From Mimachlamys varia (taxonomy: Eukaryota; Mollusca; Bivalvia; Pectinida; Pectinidae), in the NCBI GenBank assembly GCA_947623455.1, contig OX392532.1, forward strand, positions 22,852,792 through 22,916,791: a stretch of 64,000 nt of DNA, read 5' to 3'. The notes under the pieces were generated by a model. That model was not told the origin of the DNA. It saw only the letters and a program-made list of their open reading frames with translations, and ran no database searches. Made by a program: the position numbers and the translations under genes. Positions 1 through 11,767 of this stretch are shown one piece after another. Each line of letters starts with the position of its first letter. The stretch's first letter is position 1.

Positions 1-195
1 AATATGACACCGTCATAGGGTAGACTGCCCTCAGGTGGAGAAAGGGATTATTCTGCCCTTGTACATACACACGCATATCTTGCATATGACGAAAATGAAT
101 ATTGATACTGTACTGTGATTGTTATAAAACTTCAATAAACACTAAACGAGTCAGATGTCATGAGAGCACCATGACTGGGTAATATACGCATATAT

Positions 196-3100
196 TTAAG
201 TAACATAGTCATCCATCCATTTTGGGGGTGCCCGTGGTCGTTGTGGTCTGGTAGGGTGTACTGGGGGTTCACTAGATTTGTCTGTCTGCATAACGGTAGG
301 TAAGTCTGAAATAATGGACGGTATGTCAGGAGGTTGTTCAGGTTGTGGCAGTTCATTGATCATGGAATCACCGTTGGGAGGAAGCTGATGAGGATGGTAT
401 TCTTGAGAGGTCTCTGTATCATCCTCCCCTGACGATCCATCTCCGTTCTCGGAGAAATTTTCTCTATGATCAAGTTGTAGCGTCGTTGGAGGTACTTTGA
501 AGAGGTCGGAGTCCTTTACACGGTATGATGTACGTCGTAGCTGAGAACCAGCAAATTTGCAAATGTTACGCCAATGGCCATCATTGGAGACGACTAAATA
601 CCGGTCCCGCGCACTGGATTTGTTACGGTCACTGTGAAGGTATACAAGATCACCTACTGAACTATGAGCAGATGTGGGTGAACGGTTGGATGGTGCTTTG
701 GACTTTTCACTATGTGGGTGATTCGCGATTTTCAGATCGTGTTGGCACATGATAAGATTGTGATCATCGAACTTTAATTGCTGATGCGAGAACTGATCAC
801 GCTGTGTCCACATTTCACGAGCGGATAACCCTCTATTCCTTATACGAGTATTCATGCGAGCAGTGGCTAAAGAGAGCAATAGTGGGGTTACAGCTCTGCA
901 AGTAGGGTCCTGATGAAGGATTTCGTTCTCGAGCTCCTGAATAGCTCTTTCTGCTACTGGGTTTTTGTTAGGATTTTTACTGCGACCGATTTCGACATGT
1001 AGCCGATGGCGGGTTAGACACTCGTCGTTCACAAGTGATGCGAACCCAGGAGCACCATCTGTTCGTATTACAGCATACGGTCCATCAAGAGGGTGCAGTC
1101 CCAAGCATAGTTGAACTAAGCCGTCTCGTACAGATTCTTTTCGTTCGTCATCTAACATTGAAGTCACTGTATATGATGTAACACACTCGCGAACTACGAG
1201 GATGAGTTGCCGCTCACGTTTAAGTATATCAGCGGCGAATAAGAATCCAACTTTATCAGGGGGCTCACTTGAGCTCTGCTCCTGTACACAGTGTTGGACG
1301 GTTTGAAGAGATGCGCACTGATGACAGCCCTTGGTGATACTCTCAACTGCTTTGTCCATATCAAGAGCATGAAAATAGCGATGGACCACTGTTTTGAGTT
1401 GGTGATTTGATGGGTGGTCCAACTTGACATGAAGAGAAGTCAGTAAGCCTTCCAAGACATTGCGGGGGACGATGATGCATTCACGCCGAGGTTGGAATGG
1501 GATGTCCTTCTTGACAACCAACAAGCCATCATTTGCGACGGAAGCGACCTGCAGGTACCGTTTAACGTCCTTGATGTTGGTGAGTTTTTTGGATGGGCGT
1601 GTTCCCTGTTTTAAGTGCGCATGTGTGCGTCTTAGGTCTGGGCATTCTCCCTGGATTGTGGTCCACGCCGGTCTACTGGTGAATGGGAGTTTGACAGACC
1701 CATTTAACACATCCTGAGTGGTTACGTGCCTCACAACACAGCCTTCCGTGAGCTGCACGAAGGCACAAATTTGGCAGGTCGGGTCTTCGCACTCTGGAGC
1801 ATTGCGACTTGAGAAGTCGGATGGAAGGATAGCTGCTCCAGCTACATGTCGAATTGATACATGGTACCGGCTAGCTGTTGACAGAAACGTAGACACGCGT
1901 GGGCTGGCAGAAAATTCGCCCCTGCACAGCTTCTCGTGTGCTTGTACACATGGTTTGCTGTCGGTAAGTATGCATGTCCTGGTTGTCGACTGGATAATGT
2001 AGGGGCTAAAGTGCTTGACAGCAGCAGCAATTGACAGTGCCTCGATTTCACAGGGAATCCATGTGTTTTGATTCTTGCGTAGTTTGGCACTGAAGAATCC
2101 AGCAAGTAGGACTTTATTCTTGCGGCTTGTGTACAGAGTAGCGCCCAGGCCTTTGCTTTTTAGGGCACCATCTGTAACTATCCACAGCTGGTCTGTTGAC
2201 CGCGGAAGTGTTATGGCCTGATGAGATGATAGTGCTGTTTGAGCTTTTCGGAACGACGCCAGAAGGTCATCAGACCAGGTAATGGAATCCTTCGATTCCC
2301 GACCGGCAGTCATGTCATCGAATGGAGAGAGTAGCCTCGAACAATCTTTGATGACACGTCCTAGTACTTTGTACGCGCCTATGAATGATCTTAATGATGA
2401 CACAGTGGCTGGGGGTTGGCACGAGGCGAGGGAAGCGATGCGATGCGCGCAGGCTTGAATTGTTCCTTGACGCCATTTCCATCCGAGAATAGTTGTCTCC
2501 TTGGGAGCGATAACCGTCTTAGATGAAGACAAGTGTAGACCGGACTTGTTAACTGCTGCAAGTAGCTGTGAAAAGTTGGACAGGAGTTCTTCGCTAGTGC
2601 TGCCACCGCAATAGAGGTCATCAGCTACTTTGGCAACAGTACCTTCTTGGACAAGGTGTCCCAACACGCGGCATGTCAGCTCTTCTAAGGCAGTCTCGGA
2701 GCCGGGCATTCCCATCGCTGATCGTACATAGACTCGGACACCACGATATGGTGTGACCACGCCACAATACTTTTGGGAGTCCTTTGATAGGGGGATTTGA
2801 TAGAATGATTTGGTGAGGTCGGTGATGGCAATATAATTCCACTGAGCTATCTGTCTCAGGGTAGAGTCCACATCAGGCATGAGAGATGGTTGGGGTTTGG
2901 TATACCTACCCACATCGGCAAAGGCTGTTACTAAGCGGAAGCCACCACTCTGTTTCTTTATGAGGAAGGATGGGTTAACATACTCTACGTCAACACCAAT
3001 ATCTTCTGGACGACGGAACACACCTATGCTCTCAAGCTCGTCAAACTTTTCTTGAAGCTGGTTGAGTTGATTTTTGGCGTATTGTGGCATTCTACCCTTG

Positions 3101-3756
3101 CGCTGTGGTGGTTGTACGGGACCCATGTTAACCCTTGCTTTGAGTGGTCCAACGGCACCATTGTATCCTGAAAATGTCGGATTGAAGACATTATCGTATT
3201 TATGCAATATGTCCTTGAACTGTGAGCTGACCTCCTCTGACAAGATGTTGTCTGGATCAAGGCGGACATTGTCGGAGTACTTGGTGTGACTCTTAGTAGT
3301 AATAGGCTGATGTCGTTCGACCGGCGTGTAGTCTTCAGATTTGGGCCCTGTACTATCGGGTGAGAAGGTTGACCGGACCTTGCAAAAGTGAGAGTTCCTT
3401 TTGATAGTTTGAGGCTCAGTAGTCAGATTGGGAATCCTTATGTTTCCAGATACGCTCGACACTAGCGAAGGCGGAGGCCAGGAACATCCAGCCATCTCAT
3501 TTGGTTGGTGTGACTCAATAGAAAATATGTCGTCAGCAGGTGCAATATCTGTCGGTAGTTTGACTTCAATGAATTCGCCAGGCCATATGGTAGTGGTTTC
3601 AGAGACTGGGGCTCTAAGAACATGTGCTCTACGCACCACAGGTTTGTCATTGTCCTGCGAAAGCGGGCCATATTTATAAATATCTTTTCCCGCTATACTG
3701 ATTTCATGTCGGGCAGGCCGAATTGAAATGTCGTTTTTCTTGTAATTCCGCACCAT
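196..3756 (-). mobile_element. LTR retrotransposon pol polyprotein (RT, RNase H, integrase), protease missing
   Basis: The open frame runs uninterrupted from 3798 down to a stop at 196. Numbered from codon 3798-3796, which is TTG, it has 1200 residues; the first ATG is at 3756. Reverse transcriptase covers about residues 273-450, with motif [13 protein letters not shown] (D327) and catalytic VADDLYCGG (391-399), where the usual tyrosine of YxDD is absent. RNase H follows, with D543, E584, D613 and D661. The integrase zinc finger has H790, H795 or H799, C825 and C828. The integrase core shows D857, D914 and E950 (D-x56-D-x35-E). This order (RT, RNase H, integrase) is that of Ty3-type elements. 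The N-terminus (residues 11-90) resembles the linker after a protease, but no DSG or DTG protease site exists. The Gly/Ser/Pro-rich tail ends at MDDYVT. No long terminal repeats were recognised by eye; the 3' one may lie left of the window. Confidence 0.9.
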
Positions 3757-4258
3757 GGTGGGTGATCCCCATATCTCTCCGGAGTAAATTATCCTCAATA
3801 AAGGCCATTATTCTTTGGAACAGGTCTTCAGGTCTTTCATTTGGTTGGAGTTTTATTGCAGAAAAGTCGATGAAATGTGCTCCAGTTGATTGGAAACCAA
3901 AATGTAGTCTGATAGTTTGCCAAATTTTTTCTAATGACGTTGAGTTCTTAACTATTGTACTACGGGAAATAATAGGGCAATAGTTTGCGATCTGACCTAG
4001 CATAAGATCCAACATGTTGACTTTCTGTTCTCGCGTTCGCCTACGGGCCTCGGGGACCCCTTCCCCGTCATTTGTGAAACCCCTGTGGGGCGTGTCTCTA
4101 GATTTTTTTTGCCATTGTATTCCATCAACAAGAAATGGGGCGAAGTGTGGATCTAGCGAGAGAGTGTAAATAAGGTTTTGTTTCCAATTTTCAAATGAGT
4201 TTACAGTCTCCACCTTGCTTAAACACCATTGTTTTGGTGCCCTGTGAGTATTCGCCAT
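3704..4258 (-). pseudogene. gag fragment of the same LTR retrotransposon, C-terminally truncated
   Basis: This 184-residue frame starts at ATG 4258 and overlaps the pol frame by about 95 bp in another frame. It resembles the N-terminal part of a retrotransposon Gag: an [16 protein letters not shown] segment near the start, then a helix-rich region ending at [15 protein letters not shown]. After about residue 160 the sequence is simply the pol region read out of frame, so the true Gag homology stops there. No CCHC zinc knuckle and no protease are present between it and pol. The simplest reading is one internal deletion that fused the Gag N-terminus to the post-protease part of pol, in different frames. 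Family membership is inferred from position and general resemblance. Confidence 0.7.
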
Positions 4259-4385
4259 TTTCGTCTGGCCGCTAACACATCCACGCTTGTGACCTGGGTA
4301 ATAGTTAATTACGCTGCGATTGTCTTAGAAAATGAGTTACACCTACACTGTTTTTTCCATCTGTTTGTCGATAGAGAACGTAGGA

Positions 4386-4404
4386 TCGAATCCTGCTGCC
4401 ACCA
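4386..4404 (-). other. candidate tRNA primer-binding site of the LTR element
   Basis: On the minus strand this reads TGGTGGCAGCAGGATTCGA, about 130 bp upstream of the gag ATG. It begins with TGG, the complement of a tRNA CCA end. The next bases match the 3' acceptor end of several animal leucine tRNAs for about ten positions and then diverge. Position and TGG start support a primer-binding site; tRNA identity is tentative. The next bases to the right should be the 5' LTR, but no second copy is seen to confirm it. Confidence 0.45.
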
Positions 4405-4479
4405 CGCCAGTATAAGAGAACAACATACAACCGCAACACAACTCGTGGTGTGAAACTTTATAACGGAAGTGGAACAAAC

Positions 4480-4531
4480 ATAGGTACATACTAATAGCCG
4501 GAACAACAAAGGGTACATACTAATAGCCGGA
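4480..4531. repeat. short direct duplication next to the LTR element
   Basis: The motif GGTACATACTAATAGCCGG occurs twice, at about 4483 and 4513, separated by a short AACAACAAA spacer. It lies where the 5' LTR of the minus-strand element should be, so it may be an LTR-internal repeat, but this is not proven. Confidence 0.6.
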
Positions 4532-4573
4532 GTACGGCCGGACTAACTCCGGTCTATACATCTACTGGCGGGT

Positions 4574-4874
4574 ACCATCCTCAATATGCACTCTCTAAAC
4601 CCTTGAATATGTCATAGCAAAACTGAAGGCTCCGTGTGTGCCATCTTGTTGAGCCCTTTGATGTATCAATCAAAAGAATCTAGTGGTCACATAACGATAA
4701 AAATTGACAGGCTTTAATATTGAAGTCAGTTAAATTTTGAGGCTCCATTAATGTAATCTTCAAAAGACCGGCATGCAACCTGGTGATTGATCAGGTTTTT
4801 ATCTGAGCATGCCTTCCTTTTTGCCATGACATACTCCAGGGGTGTAGAGAGCGTAGGTGATCGTAACGAGGACG
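4574..4874. mobile_element. Long-TIR MITE family M1, copy 1
   Basis: This is one of at least five copies in the window of an element of about 300-350 bp. Its two ends are long inverted repeats: ends near 4610 (GTCATAGCAAAACTGAAGG) and 4810 (GCCTTCCTTTTTGCCATGAC) are complementary, and the centre carries the conserved stretch ending CACATAACGATAAAAATTGA. The left terminal repeat is partly deleted here. There is no coding potential, so it is probably a non-autonomous DNA transposon. Confidence 0.7.
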
Positions 4875-5167
4875 CGGCCTCTGCTGTTGTACTTGCACAG
4901 TAGCCTTTAGGAGTAAGAAGTATGTTGTTATTTCTTCTTCTTCTTTATTAGTTCTTGAAATATCCTTGAACAGAATGATCCAAACAGAAGAATATTAAGA
5001 AAGACCTACCTAAGCAATGTATACCTGTCGTCTGAGTGCCGCTGTGGATTATAATCAACGTGTATCAATCGGCACCAACATGAACATAGCTGTCTGACGT
5101 TCGATTGTCAAAAGCCTGGTATATATTTGTTTACAGATGTCGCCACACGTTCCATATTCCGGTTGTA

Positions 5168-5204
5168 AACTTCCGGTGCACATGGTTGGAGAGGTTATAA
5201 ATAT
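5168..5204 (+). promoter_or_regulatory. Putative MTFP1 core promoter: ETS-type site and TATA-like box
   Basis: AACTTCCGGTGC at about 5168 is the reverse complement of an ACCGGAAGT-type ETS/GABP site, a class often found in nuclear genes for mitochondrial proteins. TATAAATATA follows at 5195-5204, about 80 bp before the MTFP1 ATG at 5285. This spacing would place transcription start near 5225-5235 and give a 5' UTR of 50-60 bases. The motifs are seen directly; function is inferred. Confidence 0.45.
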
Positions 5205-5284
5205 AAGAAGCCTACATCTGTACATTGCCAGATGAAGTGTGGCAGTTCCATAAGAAAACAGATGATCGATATCACACGAGAAGA

Positions 5285-8200
5285 ATGAACGGGAAAAAGG
5301 AAAGCAAAGACATATTCAGAGACACACCAGTCCGCTATTTAGGTAATTATAATAGGCCTATGTATTTGTATACAATCTTTTTCATAAACCTTCTTGACGG
5401 TTCATGTATCGTTATGTTTAGTTTTATTTTCGCGATAGCTACATTTCGACAAATAACAAAAGTGAAAATATTCAAAAATAAACGTTAAAATCACGATATG
5501 AGCCTAGGAAGGTTTGCTATAGGGCTAGGCCTGTAGCATACTGGGATAAACATTTAACAAGTTTGTTTAAGTGAATGACCCTTGACAAATGTCACAAAGG
5601 TGAAATATGTTACTAAATTTTCAAACAGTTTCTTTTCAATCGTGGAAAGACCCAGGGTCCTTACATTGGGCCTGAAACATCCTTGGAAGAAGGACTTTTA
5701 TATATAACAAGTTTGTTCAAATGAATGACCTTGACCCAGTTTCAAGGTCACATTGGTCAAATATATGAAAATATTCAAGAAACTCCCTCTAAATAACTGA
5801 AAGGCCCAATATTTATCGATATTTGGTGTGTAGCATGCCAGGATGAAAGGCTACCGGTGAGTTAAATGTATTAAATGAAATGCCTTGGCCCACTTTCAAG
5901 GTCACAGCTAGAGGTCGAATATATGTAGCTTCAAACAACCTCTTCTTAATAACCAAAAGACCTGAGGTACTAATATATATATATGGCCTGTAGCATGGTG
6001 GGTTGAGGGACTACCAATTAAAAAGCTTGTTCAAATGAATGACCTTGACCCACTTTCACAGTCACAGGGATCAAATGTCTCTAAATTTTCTGACTACTTC
6101 TAAATAACCAAATTTTTTAAACTAATTGCCAAGGGTACTTATATTACACATATAGCATACTATGATGAATGGGCACCAAATATGTTCAAATTAATGACCT
6201 TCTCTTTCAAAGTCACAGATCTAGAGGTCAGATGTCTTAATCTTCAAAAAACTTCGTAGCTTGCTGATATAAACAGGACTTTTCCTCACCGGTTTGGGAT
6301 GGGGCCTTTTGGTCTTATTTTGGGAAGAAAATTGATGAATTGGGAAGAATGTTTTAGGAGTAAATTGCTTGGAATAATTTCAGTTGGGAATGGGGCATAT
6401 TAACAGCCCCAAATCACCCTCAGAAAAAGCCCTGATAAAGCGTCCCATTTTACCATGTTTGTTCAAATGAGTTGTTCCATGTCACAAGGGTTTAATCTCT
6501 TCAAAAATTTTCAATAACTTTTCAATGATTAAAAGACCCAGGGTACTGACATTAGGTAGGTAGCACACTGGATAAAGGGCTACTAATTAAAGTTTGTTTA
6601 AATGAATGACCTTCAATTTTCAAGGCCACAGAGTCAAATGTATTACAATCTACTTAACAACTTCTTCACAAAAATCAAATTGTCAGTCAATTTGTAATTT
6701 ATTCATTATTTCAATCCGTTTTTTTCTCCTTCTACTGGTTGCTACAAGAATGCTGCCATGACAAAGGTCATAATATCAATGGTGGCTCTCCCCGGCATTT
6801 CAGAAGATTTAAGGCAACATTAATCAAATTGTATGTTCTATTGTACTTTGTTGGATCACATGTTAAAAAAAAATGACCTTGAGATTTGACCAACAAATTT
6901 AACATTTTTAGATAAAATTGTATTTAGTTTTCCTGCAAACCCCCAATCTACTACATGTACCAGGTTTTCATCTCTCCATTTATTCAAATACCATAAGTCT
7001 GGCCAGTCCTTACATTGAAAGCTTTTGGTGTATGCAAAATGGTATTACAATCAAGGAGCATGTAAGGGAGATAATTGCCAAATGAATATTTACTCTTGAT
7101 ATTCCATAATGAAATATTTCAACCTTTGTATGGGGAATGTTCAAATGTGTCTTAAGGAGTGAATGAGTTCATTTCATGTGAAGTTACTTCCTATACCTAA
7201 AGTGTACAGTGGATAAGGTAAATCATGTTATAAATAAAATTTAACCAAATGGTAAAATAAAAATTAAGAAAAGGAAAATGTTTAATGTTATCATACTCTA
7301 CATTATATTAACCCGAGTTACTTCTAACCTGACACCAGACTTGCACATTTTCAAACACAAACAATGCATACAGGCTGTTGATCTCTTAAAATGTTCCCAG
7401 ACTTGATCTGTCAGGGTCAGAAGAAATACAGACTGCCTCTATATTGTAAGACTTTATTTATGTATTGTAAGTATCAAATTATTATCCACATGTTGTGAAG
7501 CATGTTAAAATAATTTTACAAATTATATGGAGTTTTATATAAATGTTGTATATTATTATTGTTATTCTATACTTGTTAGCTACAAATGTATTGTGATGTT
7601 TTTCATTAGCAAAATTATGGTACCTACCTAGCTGTGGTTAATTTTCCTTGGTCAAACAAAGCTATTTTTAAGTATTTAAAAATTTTCTGATTTTTTTTTA
7701 TTGCAGGATATGCAAATGAGGTTGGAGAATCATTCCGGGCTCAGATACACGTTAATGCTGTACGATTTAGTTATGCTGTTGCCAGTGGATATGTTGTGGC
7801 TGATGCTATTCATAAAGGCAAAGAAGCATCAGTGGTAAGTTTACTCATACTGATGTATATTAGTGTGAGCAGTTAACTACTGTATACCAACTTATTTTCA
7901 TGGCGACTTATTTTCATGGCGACTTAATTTTGCGTTTTCATATATGTAACTATTATCTATTTCTCAGCAATTTAATTTCGCGATCAATATGGTTATTCAT
8001 TCCATGTACAGTACAGTACTTTTAGCTCAGTTAGCATACCTCTGACGCGAAGAAGAATCACACATGAAAATTAGTTTGTGTACAGTATATAATGTGTTGA
8101 CAAATGAGGTCTTAAAATGAAGCAAAAGGTCTTATGAAAATTTAGAGTAAAAAAAAATGTTAATTCAATTTACATCAAAGTAAGGCAAAAATGGTTGATT

Positions 8201-8855
8201 TGAATCTGGCAATTTTAGGTCTTGTGATTGGAAAAAAATCTATATATAGAATTTTTTTTCAATTCTATTTTATTGGTTGCATTGCATAAAGGACCTTGTC
8301 TGTAATTATATGTAAGAAAGGGGGAATTTATGTGGCAGTGGTGAACCATCTTCTAACTAAATTGACGATAATTTCTCTATCAGTAGAACACTGTACTAGC
8401 AGCTTGTTGACTGGGGTTTTATTCCTGCTGTTATGGTACATAGAAAATGGATATATCCTCTGAAATATCTGTCAAATTTGGGCTTGTTGTATATAGTCTG
8501 TCAAAACTCTTTCTATGATTTTCAGAAAACCTGGGAAAATGAGGAACAGAAGTCGTCACAGGTGCGATGGGCAATCTTCGACACTTTAATGTGGCAGGGG
8601 CTTGCGTCTGTAGCCATACCAGGCTTCACCATTAACCGAATATGTGCTTTAAGTGCATATGCACTAAAGAAAAATTCACAGCTTCCGAGTAAAACAAGGA
8701 AATGGACCACCACAATAATTGGATTAGCTTGTATACCATTTATCATCAAACCTATAGATTTTTCTGTGGACACACTGATGGAAAATACTGTTAGGAAATG
8801 GTATCATATAGGACCAGTGATGGAGACTGTGGTCCACCATGACAGAAATGATTAA
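5285..8855 (+). CDS. MTFP1: Mitochondrial fission process protein 1, three coding exons (join 5285-5342, 7707-7834, 8526-8855)
   Basis: The product is a multi-pass inner-mitochondrial-membrane protein of the MTP18 family, which affects mitochondrial fission and membrane integrity in animals. The spliced product is 171 residues, close to the roughly 166 of vertebrate MTFP1. Exon 1 starts at ATG 5285 (MNGKKES) and ends at VRYL plus one base, followed by GTAATT. Exon 2 follows TTATTGCAG and encodes GYANEVGESFRAQ and SYAVASGYVVADAI, then GTAAGT. Exon 3 follows TGATTTTCAG and encodes LASVAIPGFTINR (residues 88-100) and KWTTTIIGLACIPFI (121-135), with a stop at 8853. Intron phases (1, then 0) agree. 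These GYANEVGE, ASVAIPGFTINR and RKWTTT blocks are family hallmarks. Intron 1 (2.36 kb) contains a tandem-repeat array; intron 2 (0.69 kb) holds a dispersed repeat. Confidence 0.95.
5520..6660 (+). repeat. Array of diverged ~145-bp units (family F) in MTFP1 intron 1
   Basis: About seven diverged units recur at 140-160 bp spacing. Each carries phrases like GTAGCATGCTGGGATGAAGG, GTTCAAATGAATGACC and CTTTCAAGGTCACAG. The best core is near 5726 (TGACCTTGA, seven bases, TCAAGGTCA). The units are homologous to arrays at 12.3, 46.0 and, reversed, 36.3-38.9 kb. A different dispersed element interrupts the array at 6273-6436. Confidence 0.85.
6273..6436. mobile_element. Dispersed repeat inserted in the family F array
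   Basis: The segment from AGGACTTTTCCT to AGAAAAAGCCCTG interrupts the array and carries TGGGAAGAAAATTGAT and TTGGGAATGGGGC. Similar sequences occur at 10650-11045 and 30349-30772. The two ends are imperfect inverted repeats (CAGGGCTTTTTC type), so a small non-autonomous DNA element is likely. The class is uncertain. Confidence 0.55.
6661..7706. other. Remainder of MTFP1 intron 1, no gene seen
   Basis: This AT-rich stretch contains no recognisable exon. It holds one diverged copy (about 7092-7173) of the 87-bp palindromic M3 family, recognised by ATAATGAAATATTTCAACC and GGAGTGAATGAGTT. The rest is unassigned. Confidence 0.6.
7874..8070. mobile_element. Dispersed repeat M5, partial, in MTFP1 intron 2
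   Basis: The stretch from ACTGTATACCAACTTATTTTC to about GTTAGCATACCTCTGACGCG matches the segment at 19362-19608. Shared phrases include CAACTTATTTTC, CAATTTAATTTCG and GCATACCTCTGA. The other copy ends in an inverted version of its start (GTTGGTTAACAGTA), suggesting a MITE. Here the right end is lost. Confidence 0.6.
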
Positions 8856-9454
8856 TCTTACCCTATATCAAGGCATCTAGTGAAATTGAAGTTATAAATG
8901 CTGGTTTTTAACAAGCATGATTTTGTCAATAGCAATTAAAATTGTTAATATTTAATTTTAATTGGCAAGGGTCCATGGTTTGAAAAAAATGCTGGATTAA
9001 AACATCAAGCATTTCACTATTTATTCCATTAATCAAAAGGTGCATCATTCTGATAGATTGTATGACTTGCTGTATCAGCAGAAACCATTATATAGCAGCT
9101 TTCCACCTAATATACTAGTTTGTGGTGCTAATATGATTGCAGAAGGTTTATAACTGGAAAAACTTCCAGGAAAGATGAACACTGCAGTTGAAAAAAAACC
9201 TTGAAGTTTATTAAAAGCATTTCAAGTGATATTTGAAGTAATTAGCCTAACTGAGCAGGTGCCCTTATTACAAAGATTATGGTATATCGGGTTAGTAAGA
9301 AAAACATAATTTATTGTCTGTATGCAATACATGTAATCCCTTTATTATAGTTAAAATGATATTGATAATTTTCATTTAAGTTTCATTATGATTGGGACTA
9401 ATGAGAGAGATGTTGTCACTCTTACAGAGTAAATAGTGCATGGAGTTGGTTTAT

Positions 9455-9770
9455 TGGAGTTTTTTTATAGTTTCCCATGTTGCAGCATTATTGGAGTTGT
9501 TTAGTTTCCTATGCTGGAGCATTATTGGAGTTGTTTACAGTTTCCCCAGTTGGAGCATTATTGGAGTTGTTTACAGTTTCCCATGTTGCAGCATTATTGG
9601 AGTTGTTTAGTTTCCCGTGTTGGAGCATTATTGGAGTTGTTTAGTTTCCTATGTTTGGAGCATTATTGGAGTTGTTTAGTTTCCCATGTTAAAGCATTAT
9701 TGGAGTTGTTTAGTTTCCCATGTTGGAGCATTATTAGAGTTTTGAGTTGTTGTTGGTTTAAAATGTTGCA
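9455..9770. repeat. Minisatellite with 33-36 bp units, downstream of MTFP1
   Basis: Eight or nine copies of GCATTATTGGAGTTGTTTAG followed by TTTCCCATGTTG or similar occur in tandem, about 0.6 kb after the MTFP1 stop. The array could lie in the 3' UTR. The frame through it is open in places, but composition and periodicity argue against a protein. Confidence 0.9.
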
Positions 9771-9789
9771 GCATTACATTTTGTAGGAG

Positions 9790-10640
9790 TTTAGTGTAAT
9801 TATTTGTGGTCATTATTTATAAATAACACTCCTACTCATTACCAAGTGTTTCATACTTAACTTTATTTTTAAGTTTCAGGAATGAACATTTCAAAGCTTT
9901 ATTGTGTATTTAGATGGATTTCACAGACCATTAAATCAATATTGTATACATGTGTTTATTTTTCATCATATTCTTGTATAAATTATTTTTAGTTGAACAA
10001 TTTATTTTAAATTTTCAGTCAATGAAATTGTTGAATTTTTTATGAATTTGTTTACATGATATTAAGTTGAAACATTTTTAAACAGTCACATTGTTTCGTT
10101 GAATTCTGTAAACCCCTTTATATGATGGCATTGATTTTTATACTAAGGTTGCTTTGGTGTGAAAGCAAAGTACACATGAGTTTTATTATAGAATTACCAT
10201 TGTTGTGATTTCTAGATTACAATTTACACATTATATTTACACTTTTGCCATGTCCCTATATTTTGGTATAAAACTTAATGTTTCTTTTTGAAGTGAACTC
10301 ATTACAAACCAGGTAAATCTGTTTTATATACACTCCAGAGATTTTTATGCTTTCAGTATATCAAATTGGATTATTGGGAAAAACTATTCTGGTAATTTTA
10401 ACAGCTTGTCACACAGTTTCTACAACAAATATTTTGTATCTATCAAAAGTCTGATGGCCATTTATGAGATCGTCTCCCTTGATGGTTGCACAATGGATCC
10501 CCCCCGGAGGTCACATACAGAATTGTCTCCTTTCTACTGTAAATTGATGTGAAATTATTTTGATGCACATGTAAAATTGTCACCCTTTCCTAAAACTTAA
10601 TGTAAATTAGGTGTTTTCTTGGATAAAATTATTTTTTTTG
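9790..10640. other. Intergenic stretch without recognised features
   Basis: AT-rich sequence, possibly including the distal 3' UTR of MTFP1. No coding exon, RNA gene or repeat family shared with the rest of the window was recognised. Confidence 0.5.
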
Positions 10641-10649
10641 GATAAAATT

Positions 10650-11045
10650 ATTGTATTGGATATCACATTCTCGCCCAGGGCCACATCAGGGGGTTTGGGG
10701 AATCGGACCCTGAGATCAAATTGGGAAAAAATTGATCAACATAACAGCTATTTGGGAAATTTTGACAAACACCATTATAACAACTAAATACATTATTTCT
10801 TATCTAAATTATATAAAGCACGGTCATGATCAGTACTCATGACATTTACAGCCATCTTTCTTGTTCCTTATTAAAGTTAATGTCAAAAGAAGCTCCTCAA
10901 GCAATGTTAAACAACCAAATTTTTTTAATTGTCTGAATTGGGTATTTTTACTAGGAAATTTGGGGAAAATCACACCTTTTTTTTCATTGGGAATGGGTCC
11001 GTTTACAGCACCTAAAAAGAGTGATGATAAAGCCCTGTCACAGTC
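10650..11045. mobile_element. Dispersed repeat related to 6273-6436 and 30349-30772
   Basis: It contains GGGAAAAAATTGAT, ATTTGGGAAATTTTGAC and CATTGGGAATGGGTCCG, and ends in AGTGATGATAAAGCCCTG. These phrases occur in the same order in the other two copies. No coding capacity is seen. Confidence 0.6.
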
Positions 11046-11680
11046 CTGTGTAGAATTTGATATATGTGATCAATTACACCAGTGTTTGATCTGTTATTGA
11101 TATGCACTACATATTAAAACTATTGTGATTGTAAACCATTGAAAATTGATATATTTAAACAGGAGAGTAATACAATACTTTGCAAGACTAAAACAATATA
11201 ATGTGTTGTTGTAGAAAAAAAGTCTGGGCTCCAGTTGGTGAGATTATCAATTGTATCTTACTACATTTTTACTGCTATAATTCTCATTAAAAAAAAATTA
11301 AATATACTTGATTTAGATATTACTAGTTCTTTTATTGAGTAGGCTGAAATATATTTAACAATAGATTCCAAGTGGCTCCAACCAATTACTTTAGGCAGCC
11401 TTGACCTTTGAAATTCAAAAATACTCTTTTACTGGAAATGTGATAATGTCAATGTATATATAAAATTAGTTGTTTGCATTATCATGTAGGAATATCAGAC
11501 AGAACTGGACCAGATATTCCATTGCTTTTTAACTGTGATGTTGTTATCAATAACCTAAGGAATAAAAATGTTCTTGTTGAAAAAAATGAGTTTAACTAAT
11601 TATTTCCATATTTTCTTTTCATTAATTGTTTGCTACATGCAAAATTAGGTGAAAAATCTTTTCGCTTATACTAATTATAA

Positions 11681-11767
11681 GCTCATTCACCCCAAAAGAC
11701 ACATTTGAGCTCTCCCAAACCAAAGGCTGGAATAGTTCATTATAGAATTCCAGGTGTGAATGAGTTA
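11681..11767. mobile_element. M3 palindromic mini-element, ~87 bp
   Basis: Starts GCTCATTCACCCC and ends in GGTGTGAATGAGTTAA, which are inverted repeats of each other. The middle carries the conserved ACATTTGAGCTCTCCCAA and GGCTGGAATAGTTCATTAT. Similar copies lie at about 15336, 16474, 25596, 29088 and 41520. Confidence 0.75.

Noticed and set aside
174..4303. CTGGGTAATA at 174 and at 4294 as possible LTR pair
   Set aside because: Only ten bases match and the flanks do not align, so it is not evidence of terminal repeats.
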